This document shows, in pieces, positions 1 through 7,777 of a stretch of DNA of 40,622 bases. The notes beneath the pieces are model-generated. The model worked only from the letters and a program-made list of their open reading frames with translations. It did not search any database and had not been told where the DNA came from. Position 1 is the stretch's first letter, and every line of letters starts with the position of its first letter. The stretch comes from Lachnospiraceae bacterium. Lineage in GTDB: Bacteria > Bacillota > Clostridia > Lachnospirales > Lachnospiraceae. The translations under genes were made by a program, and so were the position numbers. The DNA is taken from positions 1 through 40,622 of the forward strand of contig JAFLTB010000019.1 of assembly GCA_022510605.1 (NCBI GenBank). Reading direction: 5' to 3'.

Positions 1-875
1 GCCACGGCGCTACCGGTAAGGGAAATGACCAGATTCGTTTTGAACTCGGTATTAAAGCTCTGGCACCGGATTTGAAAATTATTGCCGCATGGCGGAGCGA
101 TAAATGGACGATGGATTCCCGTGAATCTGAGATTGAATACTGCAAAGCCCATGGCATTGACCTTCCATTCTCTGCCGACAGCAGTTACAGCCGTGACCGC
201 AACCTCTGGCATATCAGCCATGAGGGACTGGAGTTGGAAGAACCTGGCAATGAGCCGAACTTTGACCATCTTCTGGTACTTGGTACCACACCGGAAAAAG
301 CACCAGAGGAAGGGGAATATGTAACTATGACCTTTGAGGCCGGTGTGCCAAAGAGTGTCAACGGCAAGGAAATGAAAGTTGCTGACATCATCCGCACCCT
401 GAACGAGCTGGGCGGCAGGCACGGTATCGGAATTGTAGATATTGTAGAAAACCGTGTAGTAGGTATGAAATCCCGCGGTGTCTATGAAACTCCTGGCGGA
501 ACGATTCTCTATGAAGCACACCAGCAGTTGGAAGAATTGATTCTGGACCGGGACACCACCACTGTAAAAATGGATATGGGCAACAAACTGGCTCAGATTT
601 GCTATGAAGGTAAATGGTTCTCACCTCTTCGTGAGGCTGTCCAGGCTTTCATCGAATCTACACAGAAATATGTCACCGGCGAAGTGAAGTTCAAACTTTA
701 CAAAGGAAATATCATCAAAGCGGGCACCACCTCTCCATACAGTCTGTATAACGAGAGCATCGCCTCCTTTACCACGGGTGATTTGTATGACCATCACGAT
801 GCAGAAGGATTTATTAACCTGTTCGGTCTGTCTACCAAGGTTCGCGCTATGAAAATGGCAGAGGTAGAAAAATAA
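1..875 (+). CDS. argG: Argininosuccinate synthase, C-terminal part (5' end outside window)
   Basis: This enzyme joins citrulline and aspartate with ATP to make argininosuccinate, the penultimate step of arginine biosynthesis, in the cytoplasm. The frame is open from base 3 and begins with HGATGKGNDQIRFE, the conserved N-terminal half motif of argininosuccinate synthases, so about 100 residues are missing upstream and the gene is cut by the window edge rather than broken. Further family signatures are the IAAWRSDKW stretch, the GRHGIGIVDIVENR segment and GVYETPGGTIL. A TTG at 72 is an internal codon, not the start. The stop at 873-875 is followed by a strong terminator, so argG is the last gene of its transcript. 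argH would be expected nearby but is not in view. Confidence 0.96.
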   Translation, partial: HGATGKGNDQIRFELGIKALAPDLKIIAAWRSDKWTMDSRESEIEYCKAHGIDLPFSADSSYSRDRNLWHISHEGLELEEPGNEPNFDHLLVLGTTPEKAPEEGEYVTMTFEAGVPKSVNGKEMKVADIIRTLNELGGRHGIGIVDIVENRVVGMKSRGVYETPGGTILYEAHQQLEELILDRDTTTVKMDMGNKLAQICYEGKWFSPLREAVQAFIESTQKYVTGEVKFKLYKGNIIKAGTTSPYSLYNESIASFTTGDLYDHHDAEGFINLFGLSTKVRAMKMAEVEK

Positions 876-891
876 AATTTACTACAAAAAT

Positions 892-926
892 GGAGCAGTT
901 CTCTTTAGGAACTGCTCCGTTTTTCT
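892..926 (+). terminator. Rho-independent terminator of argG
   Basis: A perfect 10-bp stem (GGAGCAGTTC at 892-901 with GAACTGCTCC at 909-918) closes a 7-nt loop and is followed by GTTTTTCT, 17 nt after the argG stop codon. Confidence 0.93.
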
Positions 927-973
927 ATTACACAGGGTATATCACTTTATCCTGACTGATTCTGTCTCCCCGC

Positions 974-2719
974 TCATTCAATCATGTTTCCCTCAGTCAC
1001 AAATTTAGCCACCTCAGAATCCAGACGTTTGGATACATCCTCTGTGGTTTCAATACTGGACTGAATATCGGATATATTATCCTTCAGGGCTTCTACCGAA
1101 TCGGAAACACCGGTTATTTGTGAAGAATTGTCATGAACCGTCTCATAAATTCCACGAATCAGCCCTGTTATATCTTTCATGGTACTTTTCAACTCAGTAG
1201 CACTGTCGGCAAATTGCAGTATGATTTCATTGACACGTCTGGCATCATCACTGTACTGATTGCCCGTATTTACCAGGTTTTCATAATCCGGCAATACTTC
1301 ATCTTTAATAAATGCTAACATCTTGTTCGCATTAGATGCCAGTTCTTCTACCGAGGAGGTAACCTCACGGCTGATTCCCTGAATATTATTGGCTGTCTCC
1401 CGGCTGGAATCTGCCAACTGGCGGATTTCATCTGCTACCACCGCAAAACCGCGGCCCACCTCTCCCGCTCTGGCCGCCTCAATGGAAGCATTCAGGGCAA
1501 GAAGATTCGTCTGGGATGATATTTCGAGAATATCATCCGTCAACGCATTAATTTTTTCTACATCCTTACTTTTCTCCAGAGAACTCTGCAACAGAGCATT
1601 AATATCCGCTGCCATCTCACCGGTAAGTTTACGTCTTTCCTGTCCATTCAAGCGAAGAGTATCGGCACGGCCTTTAATTTCCTTGGCAAGATCCGAACCG
1701 CCGCCGACCTGTCCGGCAATATCCTCCATCGTCTGATATATTGTATCTGCCTGCTGCTTCAGATTTTCTGTATGCCTGGCCACTTCCTCCATTCCATCGG
1801 AAAACTTATTCATCGTTTCCGACACCATGTTAATATCTGTATTTGAGGTATGTACTCCACCATACACTGTATTCATATTGGTCTGCAGTTCCGCCGCATC
1901 AATTTTAATCTCTGTAATAATTTTTTTCAGCAGTTCAATAAATTTATTGATGCCTAGTACCAGCGTTCCGATTTCATCCTTTGTATTAACAGGAAGCTGT
2001 GTTGTCAAATCACCCTTGTCATTTTCAATGCTCTCGACAATGGAATCCAGTTTGCGGATGGCATGCCTGGTAGGGCGCAGTACCGTGAACATTACCATGA
2101 AAATGCAGATGGCGATGGAAAGCACTAACATAATAATAAGCACTATAAAAGCCATTGTACTCTGCCTGCCTGCGGAGGTCAGTGCTGCCTGTGCAGACTC
2201 AATCTGTGTTTTATTAAATTCCTGCATTGTATTAATCTTTTCTTCAAATATATCATAGGCATCCCCGATATACTCATTCATCGCTTTCAAGCCCATGATT
2301 TCATAACTGTCAATCTGTTCAATGACCTCATTTATCACTTTATTCAAATCATCATAGGCCGCCGCCAGCGCCTGGCATTGTTCCCGTCCTGCCGCATTGG
2401 TACTGCATGTCTCTATCGCAGTCAGACTGTTAGAAATTTCTCCCTGAACCGCAGTAATTTCTTCTTTTAATGCCTTTACTTCCTCATCATCCACACTGGT
2501 GTTATATGATACCAGTAACTGCTTTAAGACAACAAAATTGGTATTAATGCTGTCTGTCTGCTTCATAATCGTCATATAATTATCACTGAGTTCCGTGGTA
2601 ACCTGATTCATCCGGGTAATTCTTGAATAAATCAGTCCGGAGCAGATGCCACAAACCACAGCAACAATACAAAACGGAATTAGAATTTTCAGTCCAATCG
2701 ATTTTCTCAAATTTTTCAC
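974..2719 (-). CDS. Methyl-accepting chemotaxis protein (four-helix-bundle sensor type)
   Basis: Membrane chemoreceptor that signals to CheA/CheW. The 581-aa product has an N-terminal membrane segment (about residues 10-30), an extracytoplasmic helical sensor of about 150 residues resembling 4HB_MCP domains, a second membrane segment (about 187-211), a HAMP linker, and a long cytoplasmic coiled coil whose hairpin tip contains [19 protein letters not shown] and the following [15 protein letters not shown], the hallmark of MCP signalling domains. The GTG at 2719 overlaps an AGGAG; a TTG at 2710 sits 8 nt after that same AGGAG and is an equally good start, which would shorten the protein by three residues. 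The ligand cannot be inferred. It is a single-gene unit with its own promoter at 2774-2802. Confidence 0.95.
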   Translation of the reverse strand: MKNLRKSIGLKILIPFCIVAVVCGICSGLIYSRITRMNQVTTELSDNYMTIMKQTDSINTNFVVLKQLLVSYNTSVDDEEVKALKEEITAVQGEISNSLTAIETCSTNAAGREQCQALAAAYDDLNKVINEVIEQIDSYEIMGLKAMNEYIGDAYDIFEEKINTMQEFNKTQIESAQAALTSAGRQSTMAFIVLIIMLVLSIAICIFMVMFTVLRPTRHAIRKLDSIVESIENDKGDLTTQLPVNTKDEIGTLVLGINKFIELLKKIITEIKIDAAELQTNMNTVYGGVHTSNTDINMVSETMNKFSDGMEEVARHTENLKQQADTIYQTMEDIAGQVGGGSDLAKEIKGRADTLRLNGQERRKLTGEMAADINALLQSSLEKSKDVEKINALTDDILEISSQTNLLALNASIEAARAGEVGRGFAVVADEIRQLADSSRETANNIQGISREVTSSVEELASNANKMLAFIKDEVLPDYENLVNTGNQYSDDARRVNEIILQFADSATELKSTMKDITGLIRGIYETVHDNSSQITGVSDSVEALKDNISDIQSSIETTEDVSKRLDSEVAKFVTEGNMIE

Positions 2720-2773
2720 TCCTTTTCCTTTATGTTCGACAATACTTGTAGATAAATCTCTATATTAGTATCA

Positions 2774-2802
2774 ATTATAACATTCTCCTATAAAAAAAAC
2801 AA
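2774..2802 (-). promoter_or_regulatory. Sigma-A promoter of the chemoreceptor gene
   Basis: On the minus strand TTGTTT (2797-2802) and TATAAT (2774-2779) are 17 bp apart. The -35 box lies in the T-tract of the upstream metA terminator, so the two signals share DNA. Confidence 0.6.
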
Positions 2803-2831
2803 GAAAGAATGTCAAAAAAGACACTCTTTCT
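2791..2831 (-). terminator. Rho-independent terminator of metA
   Basis: Minus-strand stem AGAAAGAGTGTC (2820-2831) with GACATTCTTTCT (2802-2813), one G-T pair, a 6-nt T loop, then TG followed by eight T. It lies 20 nt after the metA stop. Confidence 0.88.
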
Positions 2832-2851
2832 ACAGATATTTTTGTGAAATT

Positions 2852-3790
2852 TTACTTATCCTCATTATTTTCGCCTGCAATCTGCTTCACATCGTATGGC
2901 GTACTTTGGTACACATAATAATTCAGCCAGTTGCTATATAATAACTGCCCGGCAGAACGCCATCTTACCACTGGAGGTCGTTCTGGGTCATTCCCCGGAA
3001 AATAATTGACTGGCAAATCAGGATTCATCCCTTTCTTTTTATCCCGGAAATATTCCCTAGCCAGCGTATCGCTATCATATTCCGGGTGACAGGTAATGAA
3101 AAACTGCCGGCTGTCCCTGGTTTTTACTATGGTAACTCCTGCCTCATCGGAACAGGCCAGAAGTTCCAGTTCCGGTACCTTCTCAATCTCTTCCCTGGGC
3201 ACTGTCATTGCCCGGGATTGCGGCGCATAAAACACATCATCAAAGCCCCGGAACAAAGGGGAATTTTTCTTCATCACATGGTGCTCGTACACCCCGGACA
3301 GCTTTTTCTCCAAATTCACCTTGTCAATCCCATAGTGATAGTACAGGGCAGCATAGGTGCCCCAGCACATGTGAAGAGTACAGTGAACATGGGTTCGGCT
3401 CCATTCCATAATCTGGCACAATTCCGGCCAGTAACTCACATCTTCAAATTTTTTATGGTCAAGAGGTGCCCCTGTAATAATCATACCGTCAAAATTCCGG
3501 TTCTTTACCTCATCAAATACGGTATAGAAAGTGTCCAGATGACTGGCCTCCACATGACGCGGCTGATAACTGGCAGTCTGCATAAATTCCACTTCCACCT
3601 GCAAAGGTGTATTGGATAATTTACGCAGAAGCTGGGTCTCCGTCTCAATCTTGGCCGGCATCAGATTCAGTACCAGCACATGCAGGGGACGGATGTCCTG
3701 ATGCATGGCACGGTATTCTGTCATAACAAATATATTTTCGCCCTCCAGCGTCTTTTGCGCCGGCAGAGAATCCTGAATCTTGATTGGCAT
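2852..3790 (-). CDS. metA: Homoserine O-acyltransferase (MetA family), probably acetyl-CoA dependent
   Basis: Acylates the hydroxyl of homoserine at the start of methionine biosynthesis. I chose the ATG at 3788-3790 (product MPIKIQD..., 312 aa) over the GTG three codons upstream because AGGGG is correctly spaced for it and MetA proteins begin this way. In this numbering the nucleophile is Cys142 (LHMCWG) and the His235/Glu237 pair lies in TCHPEYD, all as in characterised MetA. The residue known to set acyl-CoA choice, position 111 (Gly for succinyl-CoA, Glu for acetyl-CoA), is Asp here (ITGAPLDHKKFED). An acidic side chain points to acetyl-CoA but is not one of the two studied states. Monocistronic, with its own promoter and terminator. 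Confidence 0.95.
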   Translation of the reverse strand: MPIKIQDSLPAQKTLEGENIFVMTEYRAMHQDIRPLHVLVLNLMPAKIETETQLLRKLSNTPLQVEVEFMQTASYQPRHVEASHLDTFYTVFDEVKNRNFDGMIITGAPLDHKKFEDVSYWPELCQIMEWSRTHVHCTLHMCWGTYAALYYHYGIDKVNLEKKLSGVYEHHVMKKNSPLFRGFDDVFYAPQSRAMTVPREEIEKVPELELLACSDEAGVTIVKTRDSRQFFITCHPEYDSDTLAREYFRDKKKGMNPDLPVNYFPGNDPERPPVVRWRSAGQLLYSNWLNYYVYQSTPYDVKQIAGENNEDK

Positions 3791-3826
3791 TTTCAACACC
3801 CCTTTTTGTTCTTTATCGCAACCGCA

Positions 3827-3855
3827 ATTTTAACACAAAAACGGCTGTTATGCAA
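3827..3855 (-). promoter_or_regulatory. Sigma-A promoter of metA
   Basis: Minus-strand TTGCAT (3850-3855) and TAAAAT (3827-3832) spaced by 17 bp, about 37 bp before the chosen ATG. The leader is too short for a SAM riboswitch, and none is visible. Confidence 0.65.
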
Positions 3856-3892
3856 GGGCTGGAGAAAAGTATTTATCCAATTCCGGATTGAT

Positions 3893-4528
3893 TCATTTTT
3901 TACAACCTTGAATGGTTTCTTCGCAAAGTTCACTGTCCTTTGCCTCTAACACTATATCCGTTTCATATTTTGCAGTCTCTTCTTTGTCCATGATTCCCTC
4001 TGACACCGCCTGCTCTAAATAGTTTTCCGCAAATATACCATAATTTTTAATTTCTTTTTTTTTCACGGTATCCGTTTTATCAGATTTTATGATGGCCGCC
4101 AGTTCCTGGTCTACATTGGCAACTTCTTTTTTCCATACCTGCCAGCATTCTTCACCATTTACCGCTCCATCATTGGAATTCTCCAGAATTTTTGTTCCTG
4201 TAATTTCTTCCAGCGCAATGACTGCCAGATATTGCTGCAAACCACCGGGTACTGTATCCTCATTCATCGCTTCTACAATAACAGGAACCGCCTCCATTCC
4301 AAGAGAGACTAATGACTTGTAGGCCTCTGTCTCCCGGTACAGATATGGATTTGACTGTGCCATCAAGAGGGGATCCGTTTCTAACTCAGAATCCAGTAAT
4401 GCAAATTTATCCTCCACCTGCTCTGCCATGGATACTGTTGATTCTCTGTTTAGCCCAATCACAAGGGAAACAGCGACTATCGCTACAATCAGAATACCTC
4501 CTGTAATAAAAATACCTTTCTTTTTCAT
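3893..4528 (-). CDS. Membrane-anchored protein of unknown function with a helical-repeat-like segment
   Basis: I do not recognise a named family. The 211-aa product starts with KKK and one hydrophobic segment (about residues 5-25), so it is either anchored in the membrane by its N terminus or secreted; no lipobox Cys is visible. The rest is acidic and probably helical. Residues around 75-120 (LGMEAVPVIVEAMNED... followed by AVIALEEITGTKI) have the spacing of a HEAT-like helical pair. Two cysteines lie close together near the C terminus (CEETIQGC). An AGGAGG is well placed before the ATG. It starts 56 nt after the stop of the upstream secreted-protein gene on the same strand and probably shares its transcript. 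Confidence 0.75.
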   Translation of the reverse strand: MKKKGIFITGGILIVAIVAVSLVIGLNRESTVSMAEQVEDKFALLDSELETDPLLMAQSNPYLYRETEAYKSLVSLGMEAVPVIVEAMNEDTVPGGLQQYLAVIALEEITGTKILENSNDGAVNGEECWQVWKKEVANVDQELAAIIKSDKTDTVKKKEIKNYGIFAENYLEQAVSEGIMDKEETAKYETDIVLEAKDSELCEETIQGCKK

Positions 4529-4584
4529 ATGAATTACCTCCTAACTTATATTATTTTATGTTTCAGATTTTTTATGTTTCATAA

Positions 4585-5220
4585 TTACTTCGTACTATGG
4601 ACATATGAAGTCGAACATACACCAAGCAGAGAGCCATAGGCTGAAGTGAATGGTGAATAGTTGGTGTTGGTATATAGTGAACCAGCCCCCCACTTTGATA
4701 TAATAGCAACACCACTTAACGCATTTCCGCCAAGCGTCGTGTGCCTGGCAAAATGTAAAACATTGCTGCTATCTGTACCATATATATAAATAATATCACC
4801 ACTTGCACGTAAATAATTAGAAGGTTCAAAAAAATAAGTATATCCGTTTTTACTTAGATAGGCTTTTACGTCCGTAAGAGATGCTTTGTTACCCCATTCC
4901 TGTGGCCAGTCCCATGAGTTGACGAAATTCTTTTTTAACGCATATGCCAGACAATTATAGTCCGTATATCCGCGTTTATAAAAAACAGCTGCAGAACTAA
5001 TGGCATTTTTATGTGTTGTACAAAATTTAATCCCATACTGCCTGTAATAACCCATTTCATCCTTTGAATAGGACGTGTCATATTTTATTGTTTCAGCACA
5101 TTTTGAACATGAAGGATTCGCTCTGCGATATACAAAGGCCTTACTTTCCTGATTTAGAAACCAAAACGAAAAAACTGGAATTAATACGAATATAATAACT
5201 CTTTGCATGACTTTTATCAT
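4585..5220 (-). CDS. Secreted Cys/His protein, DUF7689-like
   Basis: The 211-aa product has a signal peptide (hydrophobic stretch at about residues 5-22, then a polar region). The mature part contains NCLAYAL (Cys90), a WDWPQEWG stretch, a GYT segment, HFARH (His156, His160) and ISKWGAG. That order of Cys, His and the SKWG motif matches small exported proteins I remember as DUF7689, whose fold resembles NlpC/P60-like Cys-His hydrolases. A hydrolase role is inference. Four further cysteines (CSKC near residue 38, CTTH near 67, a C-terminal one) may form disulfides or bind a metal. The ATG at 5220 follows GGGGG; a second ATG four codons later is possible. It has its own promoter at 5265-5293. 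Confidence 0.75.
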   Translation of the reverse strand: MIKVMQRVIIFVLIPVFSFWFLNQESKAFVYRRANPSCSKCAETIKYDTSYSKDEMGYYRQYGIKFCTTHKNAISSAAVFYKRGYTDYNCLAYALKKNFVNSWDWPQEWGNKASLTDVKAYLSKNGYTYFFEPSNYLRASGDIIYIYGTDSSNVLHFARHTTLGGNALSGVAIISKWGAGSLYTNTNYSPFTSAYGSLLGVCSTSYVHSTK

Positions 5221-5264
5221 CCTTATTCCCCCTTCTCAGATGAACATATTATTTTATTGTGGCT

Positions 5265-5293
5265 ATTTTAGCATATAGCATTTTATTTGTAAA
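5265..5293 (-). promoter_or_regulatory. Sigma-A promoter of the secreted DUF7689-like gene
   Basis: Minus-strand TTTACA (5288-5293) and TAAAAT (5265-5270), 17-bp spacing, about 45 bp before the start codon. It separates this gene from the operon upstream. Confidence 0.6.
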
Positions 5294-5319
5294 TACTTTT
5301 TTTGTGAATTTTTATGTTT

Positions 5320-6270
5320 TTATGTAAATTCTTTTTTAAGCCTTTCCATAAAAGACCGTTCCTCTTTTATGGCTTCCACTGCCATTTTATACAGGGTTTG
5401 TTTCAGATACTCCGTTTTCTTTCGATTGTATTCAATTCCAGTAATCAAGATACTACGGAAGTTTTTTTCAAGATGATGAACTTGATTGATAAATTGACTA
5501 TTCTCCTTTATAAAATGATTTTGCATTAAAAAATTAAGACGCTTCCCCATAATTTTCTTATGTTCAAACATGCAATACAGAGATGGATAATGCAAATACT
5601 CCTTTGTCAGCATCATCTCAAAAAATATTTCTTCCGCTTTTATGTTGTATATTTTATTGCAAACAGTTTCTTGCAGGAACTCACACATTGCTGTTTTCAT
5701 TTTGTCAAAATCAAATTCCCATTTGTAATTTTCTACCACTTTATAACCAATAAAAGCTATTTCTCCTTTTTCCGGGAAATATGATAGTGCCTGATAAAAT
5801 ACATCAAAGGGAACCGTAAACCTTTCCCATTTTTCACTTGTCACATATCCCTGTGAATAAAACATCTTTCTCCCACTGTCATATCCGTAAATAAAGCATC
5901 CATGCTCATAAATCCCCGTATACTCCTCTCCCGTAAGATAACTAAAAACAACGTTTTCATCCCATAACGCAAAAAAATATTCTCCATTCTCTAACATCTG
6001 TATAACCACATCACAAATATATTCCTGGGAACATGCACCAATGGGAATTTGTGTAAAGGATTTAATAAATACTCCCTCTCCTGGAATAAAATCATAATAG
6101 TCATAGTCCGCATATTTTATGTGACCATCCTCTGGTGTATATTCCAGTCTTATATATTTATCATATATCCAGCCGGACCCAAAAGCCAAATCATCAATCA
6201 CACTAAAACAAAAAGCATCTCCCAGATACGTCCGTATAGAGGGTTCTACATTTTTTAATATTTTCTGCAT
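5320..6270 (-). CDS. BtrH/papain-like-fold protein of unknown function, copy 1
   Basis: A 316-aa cytoplasmic protein without signal peptide or membrane segment. Residues about 85-170 read like the second half of BtrH N-terminal (C39/papain-like) domains: a strand pair ending in ALWDENVVF, then EHGCFIYGYDSGRKMFYSQ and a VPFDVFYQAL helix. In BtrH, known from butirosin synthesis, this domain moves an acyl group from an acyl carrier protein to an amine. The N-terminal nucleophile expected in active members is not obvious here, while the H of EHGCFIYGYD is in the expected place. The C-terminal third is helical. It is clearly related to the gene just upstream (6300-7133), and the two are 29 nt apart. 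The BtrH link is recognition by pattern and is tentative. Confidence 0.6.
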   Translation of the reverse strand: MQKILKNVEPSIRTYLGDAFCFSVIDDLAFGSGWIYDKYIRLEYTPEDGHIKYADYDYYDFIPGEGVFIKSFTQIPIGACSQEYICDVVIQMLENGEYFFALWDENVVFSYLTGEEYTGIYEHGCFIYGYDSGRKMFYSQGYVTSEKWERFTVPFDVFYQALSYFPEKGEIAFIGYKVVENYKWEFDFDKMKTAMCEFLQETVCNKIYNIKAEEIFFEMMLTKEYLHYPSLYCMFEHKKIMGKRLNFLMQNHFIKENSQFINQVHHLEKNFRSILITGIEYNRKKTEYLKQTLYKMAVEAIKEERSFMERLKKEFT

Positions 6271-6299
6271 TCCTGTATAGTCCTTTCCATCGTTTTACA

Positions 6300-7133
6300 T
6301 TATGATTTAATGGATGTAATAAACCAAAGGCACAGATGATTATAAGTTCTTATCATATCTTTCAGATTCCTTTTTAAATTGGAACTATTTTCTTGCTTTC
6401 CTTTTAATTCCAGCACCTTTTTTATTATTTCATCATTCTTCAACATTCCCTTCCTCTTCATAAAAGCCAGTCGTTCCAAAAATACGTCCCTCCACTCCTG
6501 TAACACACATAGAGAATGTTTTTGTTGTTCCTCATTCATTCTGTTTATAAAAAATCCAGCTTTCCAGTTGCTGATTTCTGCTCTTTCAAAATTCCCCTTA
6601 ATTATTTCCAAATCCCATTGTTTCTCGAACTCCCCTCTCATGAAAAGCATATCGAAACGGAGATTTGCTTCGGATTTTTGTGGCATTAAAATTTTATCAT
6701 AATACTCTGCAAATTCCGTCTGATAATAACGTACTTTATCCTTATCATTCCAACAACAAAATTTAATAATATGACCTTCTTTATCATAATCATACAAAAG
6801 CAGGTACGGCTTGAAAGCCTCTCCTCGAAAAGTAAAATTCTCTAAATAATTGACAACATAATATTTTTTATCCAAATATCCTGTAAGAAAATCATATATC
6901 TGCTGCATTGTTGTATATTCTCTCCAGGGATATTCAAAGTAACGTTTTAACAGGATACCATATTCCCAAAACATACGATAATCCTCAAACGAAAAAACAC
7001 CTGCCTTTTTATCCATTGTTACATTACAGAAGAAATTATATATCCATCCCGTCTGATACATCTCCTCCGGTACTATCATCTGACTAATGGAAGCCATCAC
7101 TGTGCTTTCTATAATAGGTGTATGAATCTGCAT
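6300..7133 (-). CDS. BtrH-like protein of unknown function, copy 2
   Basis: A 277-aa soluble protein related to its downstream neighbour. The shared features, in order, are TGWIYN near residue 30 (GSGWIYD in the neighbour), a DY...F...G segment, LKRYFEYP (IKSFTQIP), QQIYDFLTGYLD (EYICDVVIQMLE), YLENFTF (WDENVVF), and a strand LLLYDYDKEG (CFIYGYDSG) followed by an F/Y-rich helix. The His present before that strand in copy 1 is replaced here, so this copy may lack catalysis and act as a partner subunit, though that is inference. A gap of 42 nt separates it from the broken LRR gene upstream. AAGGAAAAG precedes the ATG. No closer family name can be given. Confidence 0.6.
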   Translation of the reverse strand: MQIHTPIIESTVMASISQMIVPEEMYQTGWIYNFFCNVTMDKKAGVFSFEDYRMFWEYGILLKRYFEYPWREYTTMQQIYDFLTGYLDKKYYVVNYLENFTFRGEAFKPYLLLYDYDKEGHIIKFCCWNDKDKVRYYQTEFAEYYDKILMPQKSEANLRFDMLFMRGEFEKQWDLEIIKGNFERAEISNWKAGFFINRMNEEQQKHSLCVLQEWRDVFLERLAFMKRKGMLKNDEIIKKVLELKGKQENSSNLKRNLKDMIRTYNHLCLWFITSIKS

Positions 7134-7175
7134 TACTTTTCCTTTCGTTTTTCATGTTTGCAAGTTTATTTTCTA

Positions 7176-7532
7176 TCAACTTTCTTCCTTATATTTTGCA
7201 CAGAGCGCATGACCGCTGTCCTGTCCCGGGGAATCTTCCTGCCGTCTTGCTCCCACTTCTACTATCCGGTATCCCTGTATCCTTAAAGGAATAATTAAAT
7301 TTTTTTCCTCTAATACCAAAGAGCGCAGACGGATAGAATCGTTCCCCCTCATTTCATATTCAATGTATAAATATTTTACCCCTTCAATAACAAGATTCCT
7401 GAGACTGTATACTCCGTTTACTGGCATAACTGTCGTCGAGACTGGTGGTGTCTGCATCCCATTTTCTGTCACTGCTTGAGTTGTCACTGCATCACCTGTT
7501 TGATTTTGTTCTATCCTTTCCTTTTCCCACAT
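7176..7532 (-). pseudogene. Truncated, probably frameshifted copy of the LRR protein gene (pre-repeat region only)
   Basis: The 118-aa frame holds a Thr/Val-rich linker and then residues 53-94, which align with residues 62-103 of the LRR protein at 7778-9022 (18 of 41 identical by my count, including YIEYE/YVEYE, IRLR/IRLR and IP...GY...E.G). The leucine-rich repeats that should follow are absent and the frame ends after 24 unrelated residues. The ATG at 7532 lacks a good ribosome binding site. In another frame directly upstream (about 7597-7511) a hydrophobic run ends in LTAC followed by GKRKG, which looks like a lipoprotein signal with a lipobox and then stops. One frameshift would join the two. 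I read this as a decayed gene, but a short functional protein is possible. Confidence 0.55.
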
Positions 7533-7632
7533 GCTGTCAATATTTCAATAAAAATAATAATATTAATGAATCTCCATATTTTCCTAATACTCTTCCATCA
7601 TACAATATATAATAATACTATTTTGTACCAGC

Positions 7633-7679
7633 ACTTGGACTATAACTGTAATCCCCAAATTGTTGACTTGCACTATAAC
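7633..7679. repeat. 14-bp direct repeat, 33-bp period
   Basis: ACTTGGACTATAAC (7633-7646) and ACTTGCACTATAAC (7666-7679) differ at one base and sit three helical turns apart in the 245-bp gap between the LRR gene and its broken copy. The spacing would suit paired binding of a regulator. Apart from this and the degenerate leader, I see nothing in the gap. Confidence 0.5.
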
Positions 7680-7777
7680 CCTCTACTACCATTACATAGA
7701 CACTAATGCTTGCCCCTTTTTCCAGCTTACAGCAATCTTACAAGGTAAACAAACTCCTTCTAAGTTTATACCTTACC

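Noticed and set aside
7533-7777. Additional small gene between the LRR gene and its broken copy
   Set aside because: No frame with a start, ribosome binding site and plausible protein; only the lipobox-like run and a short direct repeat.
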